64,000 bases of DNA, taken from assembly GCF_031081985.1 (NCBI RefSeq), contig NZ_JARWSK010000003.1:372001-436000 (forward strand). Reading direction: 5' to 3'. The notes under the pieces were generated by a model. The model saw only the letters and a program-made list of their open reading frames with translations. It searched no databases and was not told the origin of the DNA. Positions 37,243-46,071 of this stretch are shown here, in pieces (the first letter of the stretch is position 1; each line of letters begins with the position of its first letter). The translations under genes were made by a program, and so were the position numbers. This stretch comes from Komagataeibacter xylinus (GTDB taxonomy: Bacteria; Pseudomonadota; Alphaproteobacteria; Acetobacterales; Acetobacteraceae).

Positions 37243-37713
37243 ATGGCGCGCAGGCCCGCACGCAAGGCAGCCCCGGCGCAGCAGGCTGACCTGTTTGCGC
37301 CCGACGCACCGCCGCCTGCTCCTGCGCCACTGGCCGACCTGTCCGCCCTGCCGCCTGTCGCGCCAGAGTTATGGGCGCGGCTGGCCTACTCCCAATTCCG
37401 CGCCCGCTTTCACCTTGGGGCCAAGGAGCGGGATTATCTGGCCAGCCGGGGCCTGCCTGAAGTCATGCGCCACGCAGCCGACTTCATCGCCACCCGCCTT
37501 GCCCCCGCCCAGCCCGCGCGTGATGGCAGGCAGACTCCATGGCGCGGGCACCCGGTGTTCATTGCCCAGCATGCCACCGGCACCTGCTGCCGGGGCTGCG
37601 TTGCCAAATGGCATGCCATGCCCGAAGGCGTACAGCTTGATGCTGCACAGCAGGCCTACCTGCTGGCCGTGATACAGGAATGGATCCGGCGCGATGGCAG
37701 CCAGAACTCATAA
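37243..37713 (+). CDS. DUF4186 protein
   Basis: A small soluble protein of 156 residues. A disordered Ala/Pro-rich head (1-40) precedes the DUF4186 core, with FRARFHLGAKERDYLASRG, LPEVMRHAADFI, GRQTPWRGHPVFIAQHATG and TCCRGCVAKWH. The CCxGC and neighbouring His residues look like a metal site, which is inferred. The function of the family is unknown. It begins three bases after tyrS and is probably translated from the same message. A repeat copy follows. Confidence 0.85.
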   Translation: MARRPARKAAPAQQADLFAPDAPPPAPAPLADLSALPPVAPELWARLAYSQFRARFHLGAKERDYLASRGLPEVMRHAADFIATRLAPAQPARDGRQTPWRGHPVFIAQHATGTCCRGCVAKWHAMPEGVQLDAAQQAYLLAVIQEWIRRDGSQNS

Positions 37714-37829
37714 GGAAGTTTTTGGTGAAGCTTTTTTCAAAAAAAGCGGCCCCCAGAAACTCTTATTGTCTTTTTATCAATAAGTTGTTTTCAAACAGTT
37801 CCTAAATCTTTTTCCAAAAAAACGCGGCT
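37714..37829 (-). repeat. Palindromic repeat, copy 6 (rearranged) with second module
   Basis: Reverse copy: GGAAGTTTTTGGTG and the AAGCTT hairpin arm, then a shortened junction to GCGGCCCCCAGAAACTCTTA. Next to it is the extra module seen also at copy 9 (on the minus strand GGAACTGTTTGAAAACAA...TTGATAAAAA). It separates convergent DUF4186 and Rieske genes. Confidence 0.7.
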
Positions 37830-37830
37830 T

Positions 37831-38178
37831 TTATCCATCAACCCGCGCCCAAACTTCACCTTCGCTGATCCAGCTTTCATAGGATTGCGGCATCGGCCCC
37901 GCCGCCTCCATGCGGCCACTAGGGGCCTGCGCGCGGCCATCCGCGCCAAAGGTCCACATATGCAACGGGCAGACAATGCGGCCATACAGCACGTATCCGT
38001 CAGACAGGCGGGCATTGCCATGCGGGCAGCGGTCATCAATCACGGCAGGCTGGTCGCACTCCACCATCCACACCACCACGGCGCGACCATCCCACACCAC
38101 GCGCTGCGGGGCCGCGCGTGCTGCCAATACGGTGCATAACGCGCGGGAACCCGGTGGGGCCTGTTTCATTGAGTGCAT
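37831..38178 (-). CDS. Rieske 2Fe-2S domain protein
   Basis: A soluble protein of 115 residues that is almost entirely one Rieske domain. The cluster ligands are seen as CPHGNARLSDG and IVCPLHMWTF, giving Cys-x-His and Cys-x2-His. No oxygenase alpha-subunit domain follows, so it is probably a ferredoxin-like electron carrier, similar to NirD-like or dioxygenase ferredoxins. GGAG lies seven bases before the ATG at 38178; a longer frame upstream has no support. No partner oxygenase is nearby. Confidence 0.88.
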   Translation of the reverse strand: MHSMKQAPPGSRALCTVLAARAAPQRVVWDGRAVVVWMVECDQPAVIDDRCPHGNARLSDGYVLYGRIVCPLHMWTFGADGRAQAPSGRMEAAGPMPQSYESWISEGEVWARVDG

Positions 38179-38298
38179 GCTCACGCTCCGCTGGTTTGCG
38201 GTTATCATTTTACGCACCGGGCGTGTGTCGTCTATCCTGCGGGGCAGTTTCCGCAGGCCTGCGGCACGCCGCCTGCCTTTTACAGGATATGATTACGC

Positions 38299-39546
38299 AT
38301 GGCTCTTTCCCCCCGGCATGAACATCTTCTGGACCGCCTGGCCGAAGTCGCCGTTCGCGTGGGCGTGAATATCGCGCACGGGCAGCAGCTTCTCATCACG
38401 GCCCCGCTCGACGCCGTGCCGCTGGTGCGCCGCATTGCCGAGCACGCCTACCGGGCAGGCGCATCCCTGGTCACGCCGTTCTATTCCGATGACGTGACCA
38501 CGCTGGCGCGCTTCCACCATGCGGCGGATGACACGCTCGACACCGCCGCCGACTGGCTGCATGAGGGCATGGCCAGCGCCTACCGCAAGGGGGCGGCGCG
38601 CATGGCCATTACCGGTGGCAACCCGGTGCTGCTGGCCAATGAGGATGCCGAGCGCGTCTCGCGCATAGGCCGCGCGGCCTCGAAGGCGGGGCGGCCTGCC
38701 ATGGAACTGATCACGCGCTTCGCCATCAACTGGAACATCGTGGCCTTCGCCACACCGGCCTGGGCGGCACAGGTCTTTCCCGGCGTGCCGGAGGAAGAAG
38801 CCGTCAGCCGCCTGTGGGATGCCATCTTCCAGGCCTCGCGCGTGATGGTGGATGACCCGGTGGCGGAATGGAAAGCCCATAACGCCCACCTGCACAAGCG
38901 GGCCACATGGCTGAACGAAAAGCGCTTCGCCGCCCTGCACTTTACCGGCCCCGATACCGACCTGACCGTGGGCCTCGCCGATGGCCATGCCTGGGCAGGC
39001 GGCGCGGAACCGGCAGGCAACGGCATCGTGTGCAACCCCAACATCCCCACCGAGGAAGTGTTCACCACGCCGCATGCCCGCAAGGTCAGCGGCACGGTGC
39101 GGGCCACCAAGCCGCTGTTCCACCAGGGCACGCTGATCGACGATATTGCCGTGCGCTTTGAAGAGGGGCGCATTGTCGAGGCCCATGCCAGCAGCGGGCT
39201 TGACGTGCTCAACCGCATTCTCGACACCGATGAGGGCGCGCGCCGCCTTGGTGAAGTGGCCCTCGTGCCCGCCTCCTCGCCCATCTCGGCAAGCGGCATC
39301 CTGTTCCGCAACACCCTGTTTGACGAGAATGCAGCCAGCCACATTGCCCTTGGCCAGTCCTACGCCAAGTGCATGCTTGATACCGACAGCCTGACCGAGG
39401 CCCATCTGGCCGAACAGGGCGCCAATACCAGCTTCATCCATATTGACTGGATGATCGGGTCCAGCAAGATCGATGTCGACGCCATCAACCACGATGGCAC
39501 ACGCGAACCCCTGATGAGACAGGGCGAATGGAGCAACCAGCCATGA
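38299..39546 (+). CDS. M29 family aminopeptidase
   Basis: A metal-dependent aminopeptidase of the thermophilic M29 family, 415 residues and normal length. The signatures are NIPTEEVFTTPHARKVSGTV (metal-ligand Glu region), EEGRIVEAHASSG, and near the end HIALGQSYAKC with HIDWMIGS, which hold the His/Asp ligands. It releases N-terminal residues from peptides in the cytoplasm using Co or Zn. Its TGA overlaps the ATG of the next gene by four bases. Confidence 0.94.
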   Translation: MALSPRHEHLLDRLAEVAVRVGVNIAHGQQLLITAPLDAVPLVRRIAEHAYRAGASLVTPFYSDDVTTLARFHHAADDTLDTAADWLHEGMASAYRKGAARMAITGGNPVLLANEDAERVSRIGRAASKAGRPAMELITRFAINWNIVAFATPAWAAQVFPGVPEEEAVSRLWDAIFQASRVMVDDPVAEWKAHNAHLHKRATWLNEKRFAALHFTGPDTDLTVGLADGHAWAGGAEPAGNGIVCNPNIPTEEVFTTPHARKVSGTVRATKPLFHQGTLIDDIAVRFEEGRIVEAHASSGLDVLNRILDTDEGARRLGEVALVPASSPISASGILFRNTLFDENAASHIALGQSYAKCMLDTDSLTEAHLAEQGANTSFIHIDWMIGSSKIDVDAINHDGTREPLMRQGEWSNQP

Positions 39547-40100
39547 CCGCTTCCTTCCTGCGCCGCACCCTTGCCGCCTCCGCCTGCACGCTTGCGCTGG
39601 CCACCGGCCTGATGGCCATGCGCCCGGCCGCAGCCCAGCAGCCGATGCAGCAGAACGCCACCGGGCAGGCCCAGCCGACGCCTGCCCAGCAGGCCGCCAT
39701 TGCCCGTGACATGAAGACGGTGGCCGAATACAGGCTGCCCAAGGACTTCTTCAGCCGCATGATGCCGGTGATCGAGCAGATCCGCCAGTCGCGCATCTCC
39801 CCGCCCGAGACACCCAACATGTCGCTTGAGGAGACGATCAAGCGCACCGAGGCCATGCCCGCGCTCCAGCCCATTCTGGAGCATTATCACATGACCGCGC
39901 GTGAGTTCGTGATGGGCATCACCACCTTTGGCCTGACCAGCGCCGTGATGCAGCACCCGGCCCAGGACAGCCGGAACATGCCACAGCTCAACCCCGATAA
40001 CGTCAAGCTGCTCCAGTCGCATCAGGCCCAGACGCAGGCGCTGATCCAGGCGATGGGCGGCAGCGAGGGTGAAGGCCAGCAACCCGGCACGCCCCAATAA
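39543..40100 (+). CDS. Exported protein of unknown function
   Basis: A 185-residue protein with an N-terminal signal peptide (MTASFLRRTLAASACTLALA) cut near AAAQQ. A Gln/Pro-rich stretch follows. The rest is mostly helical, with EYRLPKDFFSRMMPVIEQI and LEHYHMTAREFVMGITTFG as the most ordered parts, and a Gln-rich end. I do not recognise the family. The start at 39543 is fixed by the ATGA overlap with the aminopeptidase gene, so it is probably coupled to it. Confidence 0.75.
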   Translation: MTASFLRRTLAASACTLALATGLMAMRPAAAQQPMQQNATGQAQPTPAQQAAIARDMKTVAEYRLPKDFFSRMMPVIEQIRQSRISPPETPNMSLEETIKRTEAMPALQPILEHYHMTAREFVMGITTFGLTSAVMQHPAQDSRNMPQLNPDNVKLLQSHQAQTQALIQAMGGSEGEGQQPGTPQ

Positions 40101-40117
40101 AATACTGAAAAAAGAAT

Positions 40118-40196
40118 AAAAGTTTTTGGGTGTCGCCTTTTTTTAAAAGGCGGCATTCTTTTGAAGCTTTTTGAAAACAGCTTCACCAAAAACTTT
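40118..40196 (+). repeat. Double-hairpin palindromic repeat, copy 7
   Basis: Full-length forward copy: AAAAGTTTTTGGGTG, a GTCGCC/GGCGGC hairpin, an AAGCTT hairpin with one arm changed (AACAGCTT), and CACCAAAAACTTT. It lies between convergent genes. Confidence 0.9.
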
Positions 40197-40199
40197 GAC

Positions 40200-41321
40200 T
40201 CAGGGCCATCTGCCCGTAAGCAGTGCCGTAACCCGGGCCATGACAGCCGCCTGCGTGTACCGCGCAAGGGCGCGGGTCCGCCCGGCTGCGCCCATGCGTT
40301 CGCGCAGGGCCGCATCCTGCACCAGCCGCCCAAGGGCGGTGGCCAGCGCGGCGGCATTACCGGGGGCGACCAGCAGCCCGGTCTCCCCCGCCACGACCTG
40401 CTCACGCGGGCCGCGAATGGTTGTGCTGACAACCGGCAGGCCACACAGCATGGCCTCGATCACGCTCATCGGCAGCCCCTCGAAATGGCTGGGCAGGGTA
40501 AAGATATCCGCCGCCGCCATCAGGGCCGCCACGTCCTCGCGGTAGCCCACAAACACCAGCCGCGCGCCCAGCCTTGCACGGGCCGCGGCAAAACAGGCCG
40601 CAAGGTCCGCGCCCCGGTCGCTCGGCAGGCGTTCCCCCACAATCCACAACACCGCGTTATCAGGCATGCGCTCCATCGCCGCCAGCAGTTCGGGGTAGCC
40701 CTTGGCGCGCACCAGCCTTGATACGGCCAGGATAACCACCTGCCCCTCCCCCACGCCCAGCGCCGCGCGCAGCCGGGCGCGGGCCTGCAGGTCGGGGTGG
40801 AAGGTGGCCGGGTCACGCCCGTTGCCAATGGCGGTGGCATGGCGGTGAATGCCCAGCCTGCGGGCATCGCGCGCTTCTTCCTCCGATACGGTGAGGTAGA
40901 TGTCGGTCACGCGCCCGGCCAGCCATTCCAGCACCAGCGCCGCAACGCGCCGCACCCTTGAGCCGGGCTGGTTGAACAGAAAGCCGTGGCAGGTATAGGC
41001 AATGCGCGGCACGCCACACCACCAGGCGGCAAACCGCGCCAGCAGGCCGCTTATGGGCATGTGGGCATGCACCATGTCAGGCTGTTCCGCCCGGATGACA
41101 CGCACCAGCGCCCGCCATGCCCGCCACTGCGCCACAGGCGAGAGCGTGCGCGACATGGGCACGCACACCACGCGCAGCCCATCGGCGCGAACCGGCGCGA
41201 GCAACGGGCCATCAGCGCACACGCCCGCTACATCATGCCCTTCGGCCCGCAGCGCCTGCATGAGGGGGAAGAGAAACTGCCGCATCGAGAAATCAACATT
41301 CGTGATTTCCAGAATCTTCAT
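40200..41321 (-). CDS. Glycosyltransferase family 4
   Basis: A GT4 transferase of 373 residues. MKILEITNVDFSMRQFLFPLM opens the acceptor domain, and HAHMPISGLLAR is the conserved HxHxP-type stretch. The donor domain has VILAVSRLVRAKGYPELLAAM, then LPSHFEGLPMSVIEAMLCGLPVVST with the EX7E motif. It is probably involved in an exopolysaccharide or lipopolysaccharide sugar chain. Its ATG overlaps the stop of the heparinase-like gene by four bases, so the two act from one message. Confidence 0.9.
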   Translation of the reverse strand: MKILEITNVDFSMRQFLFPLMQALRAEGHDVAGVCADGPLLAPVRADGLRVVCVPMSRTLSPVAQWRAWRALVRVIRAEQPDMVHAHMPISGLLARFAAWWCGVPRIAYTCHGFLFNQPGSRVRRVAALVLEWLAGRVTDIYLTVSEEEARDARRLGIHRHATAIGNGRDPATFHPDLQARARLRAALGVGEGQVVILAVSRLVRAKGYPELLAAMERMPDNAVLWIVGERLPSDRGADLAACFAAARARLGARLVFVGYREDVAALMAAADIFTLPSHFEGLPMSVIEAMLCGLPVVSTTIRGPREQVVAGETGLLVAPGNAAALATALGRLVQDAALRERMGAAGRTRALARYTQAAVMARVTALLTGRWP

Positions 41322-43021
41322 GTCAGCAGGAGCAGTTTCTCACGCTTCAGCCCCCAGCGCACCACCTGCCGCATCTTGCCGGGCGGCACATCGCCAAGCG
41401 GCGTGCTGCCCTGTGGCGGCGGGGCCGCGGGTTCCACGCCAGCCTCCTGCCCGCCTTCCGCCATCCTTGCCGCCGGTTCTACCTGCACCACAAGCTGAAG
41501 CGTGCGACACGGCACCTGCCCGCCGGAATAGACACTCTCCTCAATCGAGACCACGCCGCCTTCCGCACGGAAGCGCCAGTGCTGCTCGCCAGCGGAAAGC
41601 AGGATGGAACCATCAAGCGCATCGACTGCCGTAACCGACGGATGCAGGTGCAGCCGCAGCGCGAAGGCCAGTTCGCGCTCGCCCTCCAGCGTTTCCTCGC
41701 CGCGCAGGATCTCGCCATCGGCCGAAAGGTAAAGCCTACGGTAATACGTCGCCCCGGCAGAGGCATGGTAGCCATCATGCGACAGGTTGAGCCAGTGCGC
41801 CCCTTCGGCCACCGCGTGCTCCACCCCTACATGGGTGGGGCGACGGCGGACGGTGCCATCCTCGCCAAATTCGGCGGATGACATGCCCTCCACCGTCACG
41901 ACCGCGTGCGCCGCCGTCTGCCGCAGGGCGTCCTTCCATGCGGGCAGCACGCCGCCGCCGCAATTGACGATCAGGCGCTGGCGCGCGCACGAGAACTCGA
42001 ACGACAGCGTGCCCGCATGCGCATTGTGGTCAAACGGGGCCGGGGCGGGAATGCCCGCATCGACCAGAAGCAGCGAGCGCACGGCCTGCATGCGCACGAA
42101 CCCGCCATCGGGCATGACACTGGCCACGACCCGCGTGCGCGTGGCCTGCGACAGCACCATGTCGATCAGGGCGGCACTGCGCTCATGGCTGCCATTGAAC
42201 AGCGCCAGCCCACCATCGCCATGGCGCATGGCGCGCAGCACCGGGCTCATCTTGTCCAGCGCCAGGGCCACCGAATGCGGCAGCGCGTGCTGCACCGCCT
42301 GCATCATGGCCCGCATCTCGGCCAGTTCGCGCAGGGCGCGCAACTGCACCTCCGGGCTGCGCTCGATGTGCCAGCCATCGGGCAGGATCTGGCTTTCCAC
42401 CACGTTGTCGATATAGCGGCGGTAGCGGGTCAGGAAACCGGTATATTCCGGCATGGCCACGGCCACGGCCAGCAGCCCCTTGAGTGCCGTCAGTCCCTGC
42501 CAGCCCGGCTGCTCGGGCGGCATGAGGGCTGCGATCATACGCCCTTCCACCAGGATGCGGGCCATGAGGCGCTGACGGAATGCATCACTGGCGGAGGCTG
42601 CAAAGAAATCATAATGCCCCAGCCACGCCGCGACCCGCGCGCCGATCACCCCGCATTCAAGCGCCATCGGGCTTTGGGAGGGATGGTGCAGCCAGTCATC
42701 CACCAGCGCGCGCGCCTTGAGCCGCGCGGCATCGGTGCCCACGGCGCGCAGGTCGCGCAGCCAGCGGAAGCTGAGCAGCCCTTCACGGAAGGCAGGCTCG
42801 AATGCCGGGTCATCCCACTGCCCCGGCCCGACGGGGTGGGTATAACCCGCCCATGTCAGGCTGCCACGCGCAAGCCTGGCGCCAGCGGTGGTATTGCCCG
42901 GCCACAGGTCACGCACGTTGTGAACGGGGGCGGCAGGCAGGTACCTGCCATCACCAAAAAGCGGAAGGCGTGCAAGGGAGACGCGCATGACGCGCGCGAA
43001 GCGGGTCAGTGCCATGGGCAC
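41318..43021 (-). CDS. Heparinase II/III family protein
   Basis: A 567-residue protein of the heparinase II/III-like lyase family, which in other bacteria cuts acidic polysaccharides by beta-elimination. The N-terminal helical toroid (about 60-300) includes QILPDGWHIERSPEVQL, the region that carries the catalytic His/Tyr in lyases. The C-terminal beta-sheet domain (about 320-520) has SFEFSCARQRLIVNCGG and SHDGYHASAGATYYRRLYLS. No signal peptide is clear. In alphaproteobacteria this gene often sits beside rsmB and purH with an unknown physiological role; here it follows rpe. Confidence 0.88.
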   Translation of the reverse strand: MPMALTRFARVMRVSLARLPLFGDGRYLPAAPVHNVRDLWPGNTTAGARLARGSLTWAGYTHPVGPGQWDDPAFEPAFREGLLSFRWLRDLRAVGTDAARLKARALVDDWLHHPSQSPMALECGVIGARVAAWLGHYDFFAASASDAFRQRLMARILVEGRMIAALMPPEQPGWQGLTALKGLLAVAVAMPEYTGFLTRYRRYIDNVVESQILPDGWHIERSPEVQLRALRELAEMRAMMQAVQHALPHSVALALDKMSPVLRAMRHGDGGLALFNGSHERSAALIDMVLSQATRTRVVASVMPDGGFVRMQAVRSLLLVDAGIPAPAPFDHNAHAGTLSFEFSCARQRLIVNCGGGVLPAWKDALRQTAAHAVVTVEGMSSAEFGEDGTVRRRPTHVGVEHAVAEGAHWLNLSHDGYHASAGATYYRRLYLSADGEILRGEETLEGERELAFALRLHLHPSVTAVDALDGSILLSAGEQHWRFRAEGGVVSIEESVYSGGQVPCRTLQLVVQVEPAARMAEGGQEAGVEPAAPPPQGSTPLGDVPPGKMRQVVRWGLKREKLLLLT

Positions 43022-43052
43022 TCACCACCACGATGGATCGGCAAGCCCCGCC

Positions 43053-43730
43053 TCACGCCGGGCTATGCGCCCCGCTGCGCAGGGCCGCTATGGCGGCACC
43101 ATAATCGGGCTGCCCATAGACGGATGTGCCCGCAACCAGCACGTCAGCGCCCGCGGCAACGGCCAGCGGCGCGGTTTCAGCGGTGATGCCGCCATCCACG
43201 CCAATGCGGATGTCGCGCCCGGTGGCATCGGCCATGCGGCGCAGGGTTTCGATCTTGCGAAGCTGGCTGGTCAGGAATTTCTGGCCGCCAAAGCCGGGGT
43301 TGACGGTCATGACAAGGATCATGTCCACCAGGTCGAGCACCTCGCCCACCGCCTCGGGCGGGGTGGCGGGGCAGATGGCAACACCCGGCTTGACGCCGTG
43401 GTCACGCACATGCTGCAGCGAGCGGTGCGTGTGCGGCCCGGCCTCGACATGCAGGTGGATATGGTCGGCCCCCGCCCTGGCGAATGCCTCGATATAGGGA
43501 TCGACCGGCGCGATCATGAGATGCACGTCAAACGGGAGTTCTGATTTGGGGCGCAGGGCCTTGATCAGTTGCGGCCCCATGGAGAGGTTGGGCACGAAAT
43601 GCCCGTCCATCACATCAAGATGCAGCCAGTCGGCGCCAGCGGTTTCAACCGCGGCGACTTCCTCCGCCGCGCGTGAGAAATCCGCAGCCAGCAGGCTCGG
43701 CGCGATAAGGGGGGTGTTCAGAGCAGCCAT
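43053..43730 (-). CDS. rpe: Ribulose-phosphate 3-epimerase
   Basis: It interconverts ribulose 5-phosphate and xylulose 5-phosphate in the pentose phosphate pathway, the main sugar route in acetic acid bacteria. The 225-residue TIM barrel has all family marks: APSLLAADFSR (catalytic Ser/Asp region), LHLDVMDGHFVPNLSMG (metal Asp/His), FDVHLMI, MTVNPGFGGQKF, and IGVDGGI with the second catalytic Asp. It sits between rsmB and the heparinase-like gene in a leftward run. Confidence 0.96.
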   Translation of the reverse strand: MAALNTPLIAPSLLAADFSRAAEEVAAVETAGADWLHLDVMDGHFVPNLSMGPQLIKALRPKSELPFDVHLMIAPVDPYIEAFARAGADHIHLHVEAGPHTHRSLQHVRDHGVKPGVAICPATPPEAVGEVLDLVDMILVMTVNPGFGGQKFLTSQLRKIETLRRMADATGRDIRIGVDGGITAETAPLAVAAGADVLVAGTSVYGQPDYGAAIAALRSGAHSPA

Positions 43731-43827
43731 CCCTGTTTTTTAACAGAAATCCCTGCCCGACGCCAACCTTTCATCACACCGCCCCCCGGTAATGTGTCCG
43801 CCTGCCACACGGGGGCGGCAGTCCCGC

Positions 43828-45174
43828 TCAGCCCCGGCGGAAGCGCGCGGCAAAGAAGCCATCCATGCCGCCCCGGTCAGCCAGCATGCCCGGATGGGTG
43901 CGCAGCCAGCCCTCGGGCGTGCGGGCCTGGGGCAGGAAGGCCAGTTCCTCGGGCGTGAACGGATCGGGGACCAGGCCCATGGCCATAGCCGCGCGGGCAC
44001 GCTGCTCGCCTTCCTCGGGCTGGAGGGAGCACACGGCATAGACCAGCCGCCCGCCGGGGCGCAGCATGTCGCGGGCTGCGGCGAGCAGGCGGTCCTGCCC
44101 CTCGGTCATGGTGGTGATGTCACGCGGGCGCTTGATCCACATGGCATCGGGGTGGCGGCGGATGGTACCGGTGGCCGAGCATGGTGCATCGAGCAGGATG
44201 GCATCGAGCGGGGCCTCGGGCTTCCATGCGGCGGCATCGGCGTGGATCACCTTCACGCTCTCCAGCCCAAGCCGGGCGAGGTTGGCGCGCAGGCGCTCAA
44301 GCCGCCTACCCTCGCGCTCGATGGCAAACACCTCCGCCCCCGCGCAGGCCAGTTGCGCGGTCTTGCCACCGGGGGCCGCGCACAGGTCCGCCACGCGCTC
44401 GCCCTTTGTCACGTTGAGCAGGCGGGCGGGCAGCGTTGCCGCCATGTCCTGCACCCAGAACGTGCCCTCGGCAAAGCCGGGCAGTTCGGCCACCTTCACG
44501 CTACCAGCCGCAAAGCGCACGCTGCCATTGGGCATGACCTCGCCACCGGGCGGGGCGTCGCAGCCGGGCTTGATGGTCAGGTCGAGCGGCGGCTCGTGGC
44601 CCAGCGCGCTGGCAATGGGGCGGGCCAGCCTGCCCCAGGACTGCCACAGCCACGCCGGCACATCGAGCCGGGGCTGGTCCAGCCCTTCCAGTGCTTCAGT
44701 CCCGCCGCCTGCCACCCGGCGCAGCACGGCATTGACCAGCCCCGCAAACGGCACCAGCCCCCGCCTGCGCGCCAGCGCCACCGAGGTGGCCACGGCGGCA
44801 TGGGCTGGCGTGTCAAGAAACAGCAGTTGCGCCACGCCAATAAGCAGCACCACGCGCACCGGCTCGGGCGGCTCGCGCTTGAGGAAGGGGGCAAGCACCT
44901 CGTTTGCCGTGCCCATGTGGCGCAGCACGGTGGCGGCCAGCCGGTGGGCGGCGGCGCGGTCACGCGGTTCGGCGGTGCGTGCGGCGGCGGAATGCTCGAG
45001 CGAGGTATCGAGCATGCGGCGGTGCACGATCACCCCTTCAACGATATCGAAGGCAATGTCGCGCGTGGGGTCAGGGGCAACCCTGCCGCCACGCCGGTCG
45101 GGGCGGCCCGCGCGATTGCGGCGGGCATCAGGGCGGCCATCGGGGCGGGACGACGGGGACGGGGGAGACTTCAT
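43828..45174 (-). CDS. rsmB: 16S rRNA m5C967 methyltransferase RsmB
   Basis: It methylates C967 of 16S rRNA with S-adenosylmethionine. The protein has 448 residues. A 35-residue basic head, Arg/Pro-rich, comes before the NusB-like helical domain (about 40-170). In the Rossmann methyltransferase domain DLCAAPGGKTAQLA binds SAM. The two active cysteines are in LLDAPCSATGTIRRHPD and YAVCSLQPEEGE. The last residues contain the family end FFAARFRR. It diverges from yggS and leads the rpe-heparinase run. Confidence 0.95.
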   Translation of the reverse strand: MKSPPSPSSRPDGRPDARRNRAGRPDRRGGRVAPDPTRDIAFDIVEGVIVHRRMLDTSLEHSAAARTAEPRDRAAAHRLAATVLRHMGTANEVLAPFLKREPPEPVRVVLLIGVAQLLFLDTPAHAAVATSVALARRRGLVPFAGLVNAVLRRVAGGGTEALEGLDQPRLDVPAWLWQSWGRLARPIASALGHEPPLDLTIKPGCDAPPGGEVMPNGSVRFAAGSVKVAELPGFAEGTFWVQDMAATLPARLLNVTKGERVADLCAAPGGKTAQLACAGAEVFAIEREGRRLERLRANLARLGLESVKVIHADAAAWKPEAPLDAILLDAPCSATGTIRRHPDAMWIKRPRDITTMTEGQDRLLAAARDMLRPGGRLVYAVCSLQPEEGEQRARAAMAMGLVPDPFTPEELAFLPQARTPEGWLRTHPGMLADRGGMDGFFAARFRRG

Positions 45175-45261
45175 GTAATCCTGACCTGCAAATGCGGCAC
45201 TTCACAACGCGACGGCGCCTGGGGGCTTGACCGGGCCGCTATTCATGCCAAGCCTAGGGCC

Positions 45262-45945
45262 ATGTCAACATCCGCATCCATAGCACAGGCCCTGAACGGT
45301 ATCCGCACCCGCATTGCAACGAGTGCGCGCGAAGCAGGGCGCGACCCCTCCAGCGTAGGGCTGGTGGCCGTGTCGAAATTCCATCCGCAGTCCAGCGTCC
45401 TTGCAGCGCTCGAGGCAGGCCAGCGCCTGTTTGGCGAGAACCGCGTGCAGGAGGCGGCGGCCAAATTCCCTGAACTGCGCGAGCGCTTCCCCGACCTCAG
45501 GCTGCACATCATTGGCGGGTTGCAGACCAACAAGGCGCTGGAAGCGGTTAAAATCGCGGACATGATCGAAAGCCTCGACCGCCCTGCCCTGTCGGACGCA
45601 CTGGCGCGGGCGGCGGACAGGGCAGGCCGCCTGCCCGGGCTGCTAGTGCAGGTGAACACCGGCGATGAAAGCCAGAAATCGGGCGTGAGGCTGGAAGAGG
45701 CCGATGCCTTCATCACCGACAGCATGACCCGCTTTGGTGCCAACGTGCGCGGGCTGATGTGCATCCCCCCGCATGATGCCGACCCCACGCCGCATTTCCG
45801 CCTGCTGGCAGGCATGGCGGCACGCCACGGGCTGCCGGTGGTGTCGATGGGCATGTCGGCTGATTTCGAGGCGGCAATTGCCTGCGGAGCCACGCTGGTG
45901 CGGGTGGGCAGCGCCATTTTCGGGGCCCGTCCCGCCCACGCCTGA
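45262..45945 (+). CDS. yggS: YggS/PLPBP family PLP-binding protein
   Basis: A PLP-homeostasis protein of 227 residues with an alanine-racemase-like TIM barrel but no racemase C-terminal domain. The PLP Lys39 lies in LVAVSKFHP. GENRVQEAAAKFPEL, HIIGGLQTNK and LVQVNTGDESQKSG are family signatures, and SMGMSADFEAAIACGATLVRVGSAIFG closes the phosphate site. The HIIGGLQTNK motif normally reads HFIGxLQxNK. The very long frame running upstream covers the antisense of rsmB; the true start at 45262 gives the standard length. Confidence 0.94.
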   Translation: MSTSASIAQALNGIRTRIATSAREAGRDPSSVGLVAVSKFHPQSSVLAALEAGQRLFGENRVQEAAAKFPELRERFPDLRLHIIGGLQTNKALEAVKIADMIESLDRPALSDALARAADRAGRLPGLLVQVNTGDESQKSGVRLEEADAFITDSMTRFGANVRGLMCIPPHDADPTPHFRLLAGMAARHGLPVVSMGMSADFEAAIACGATLVRVGSAIFGARPAHA

Positions 45946-46071
45946 ACGTGGCGGAATGGCACCCGAGCACACAGGGGCCTTGCTGCACATGGGGCGAGGC
46001 GGTAATGCGGAACTATCCGGTTGCGATGTGATGCCGGTTTTCAGTCTTCATTGCCGCGGAGCCGTCACGAC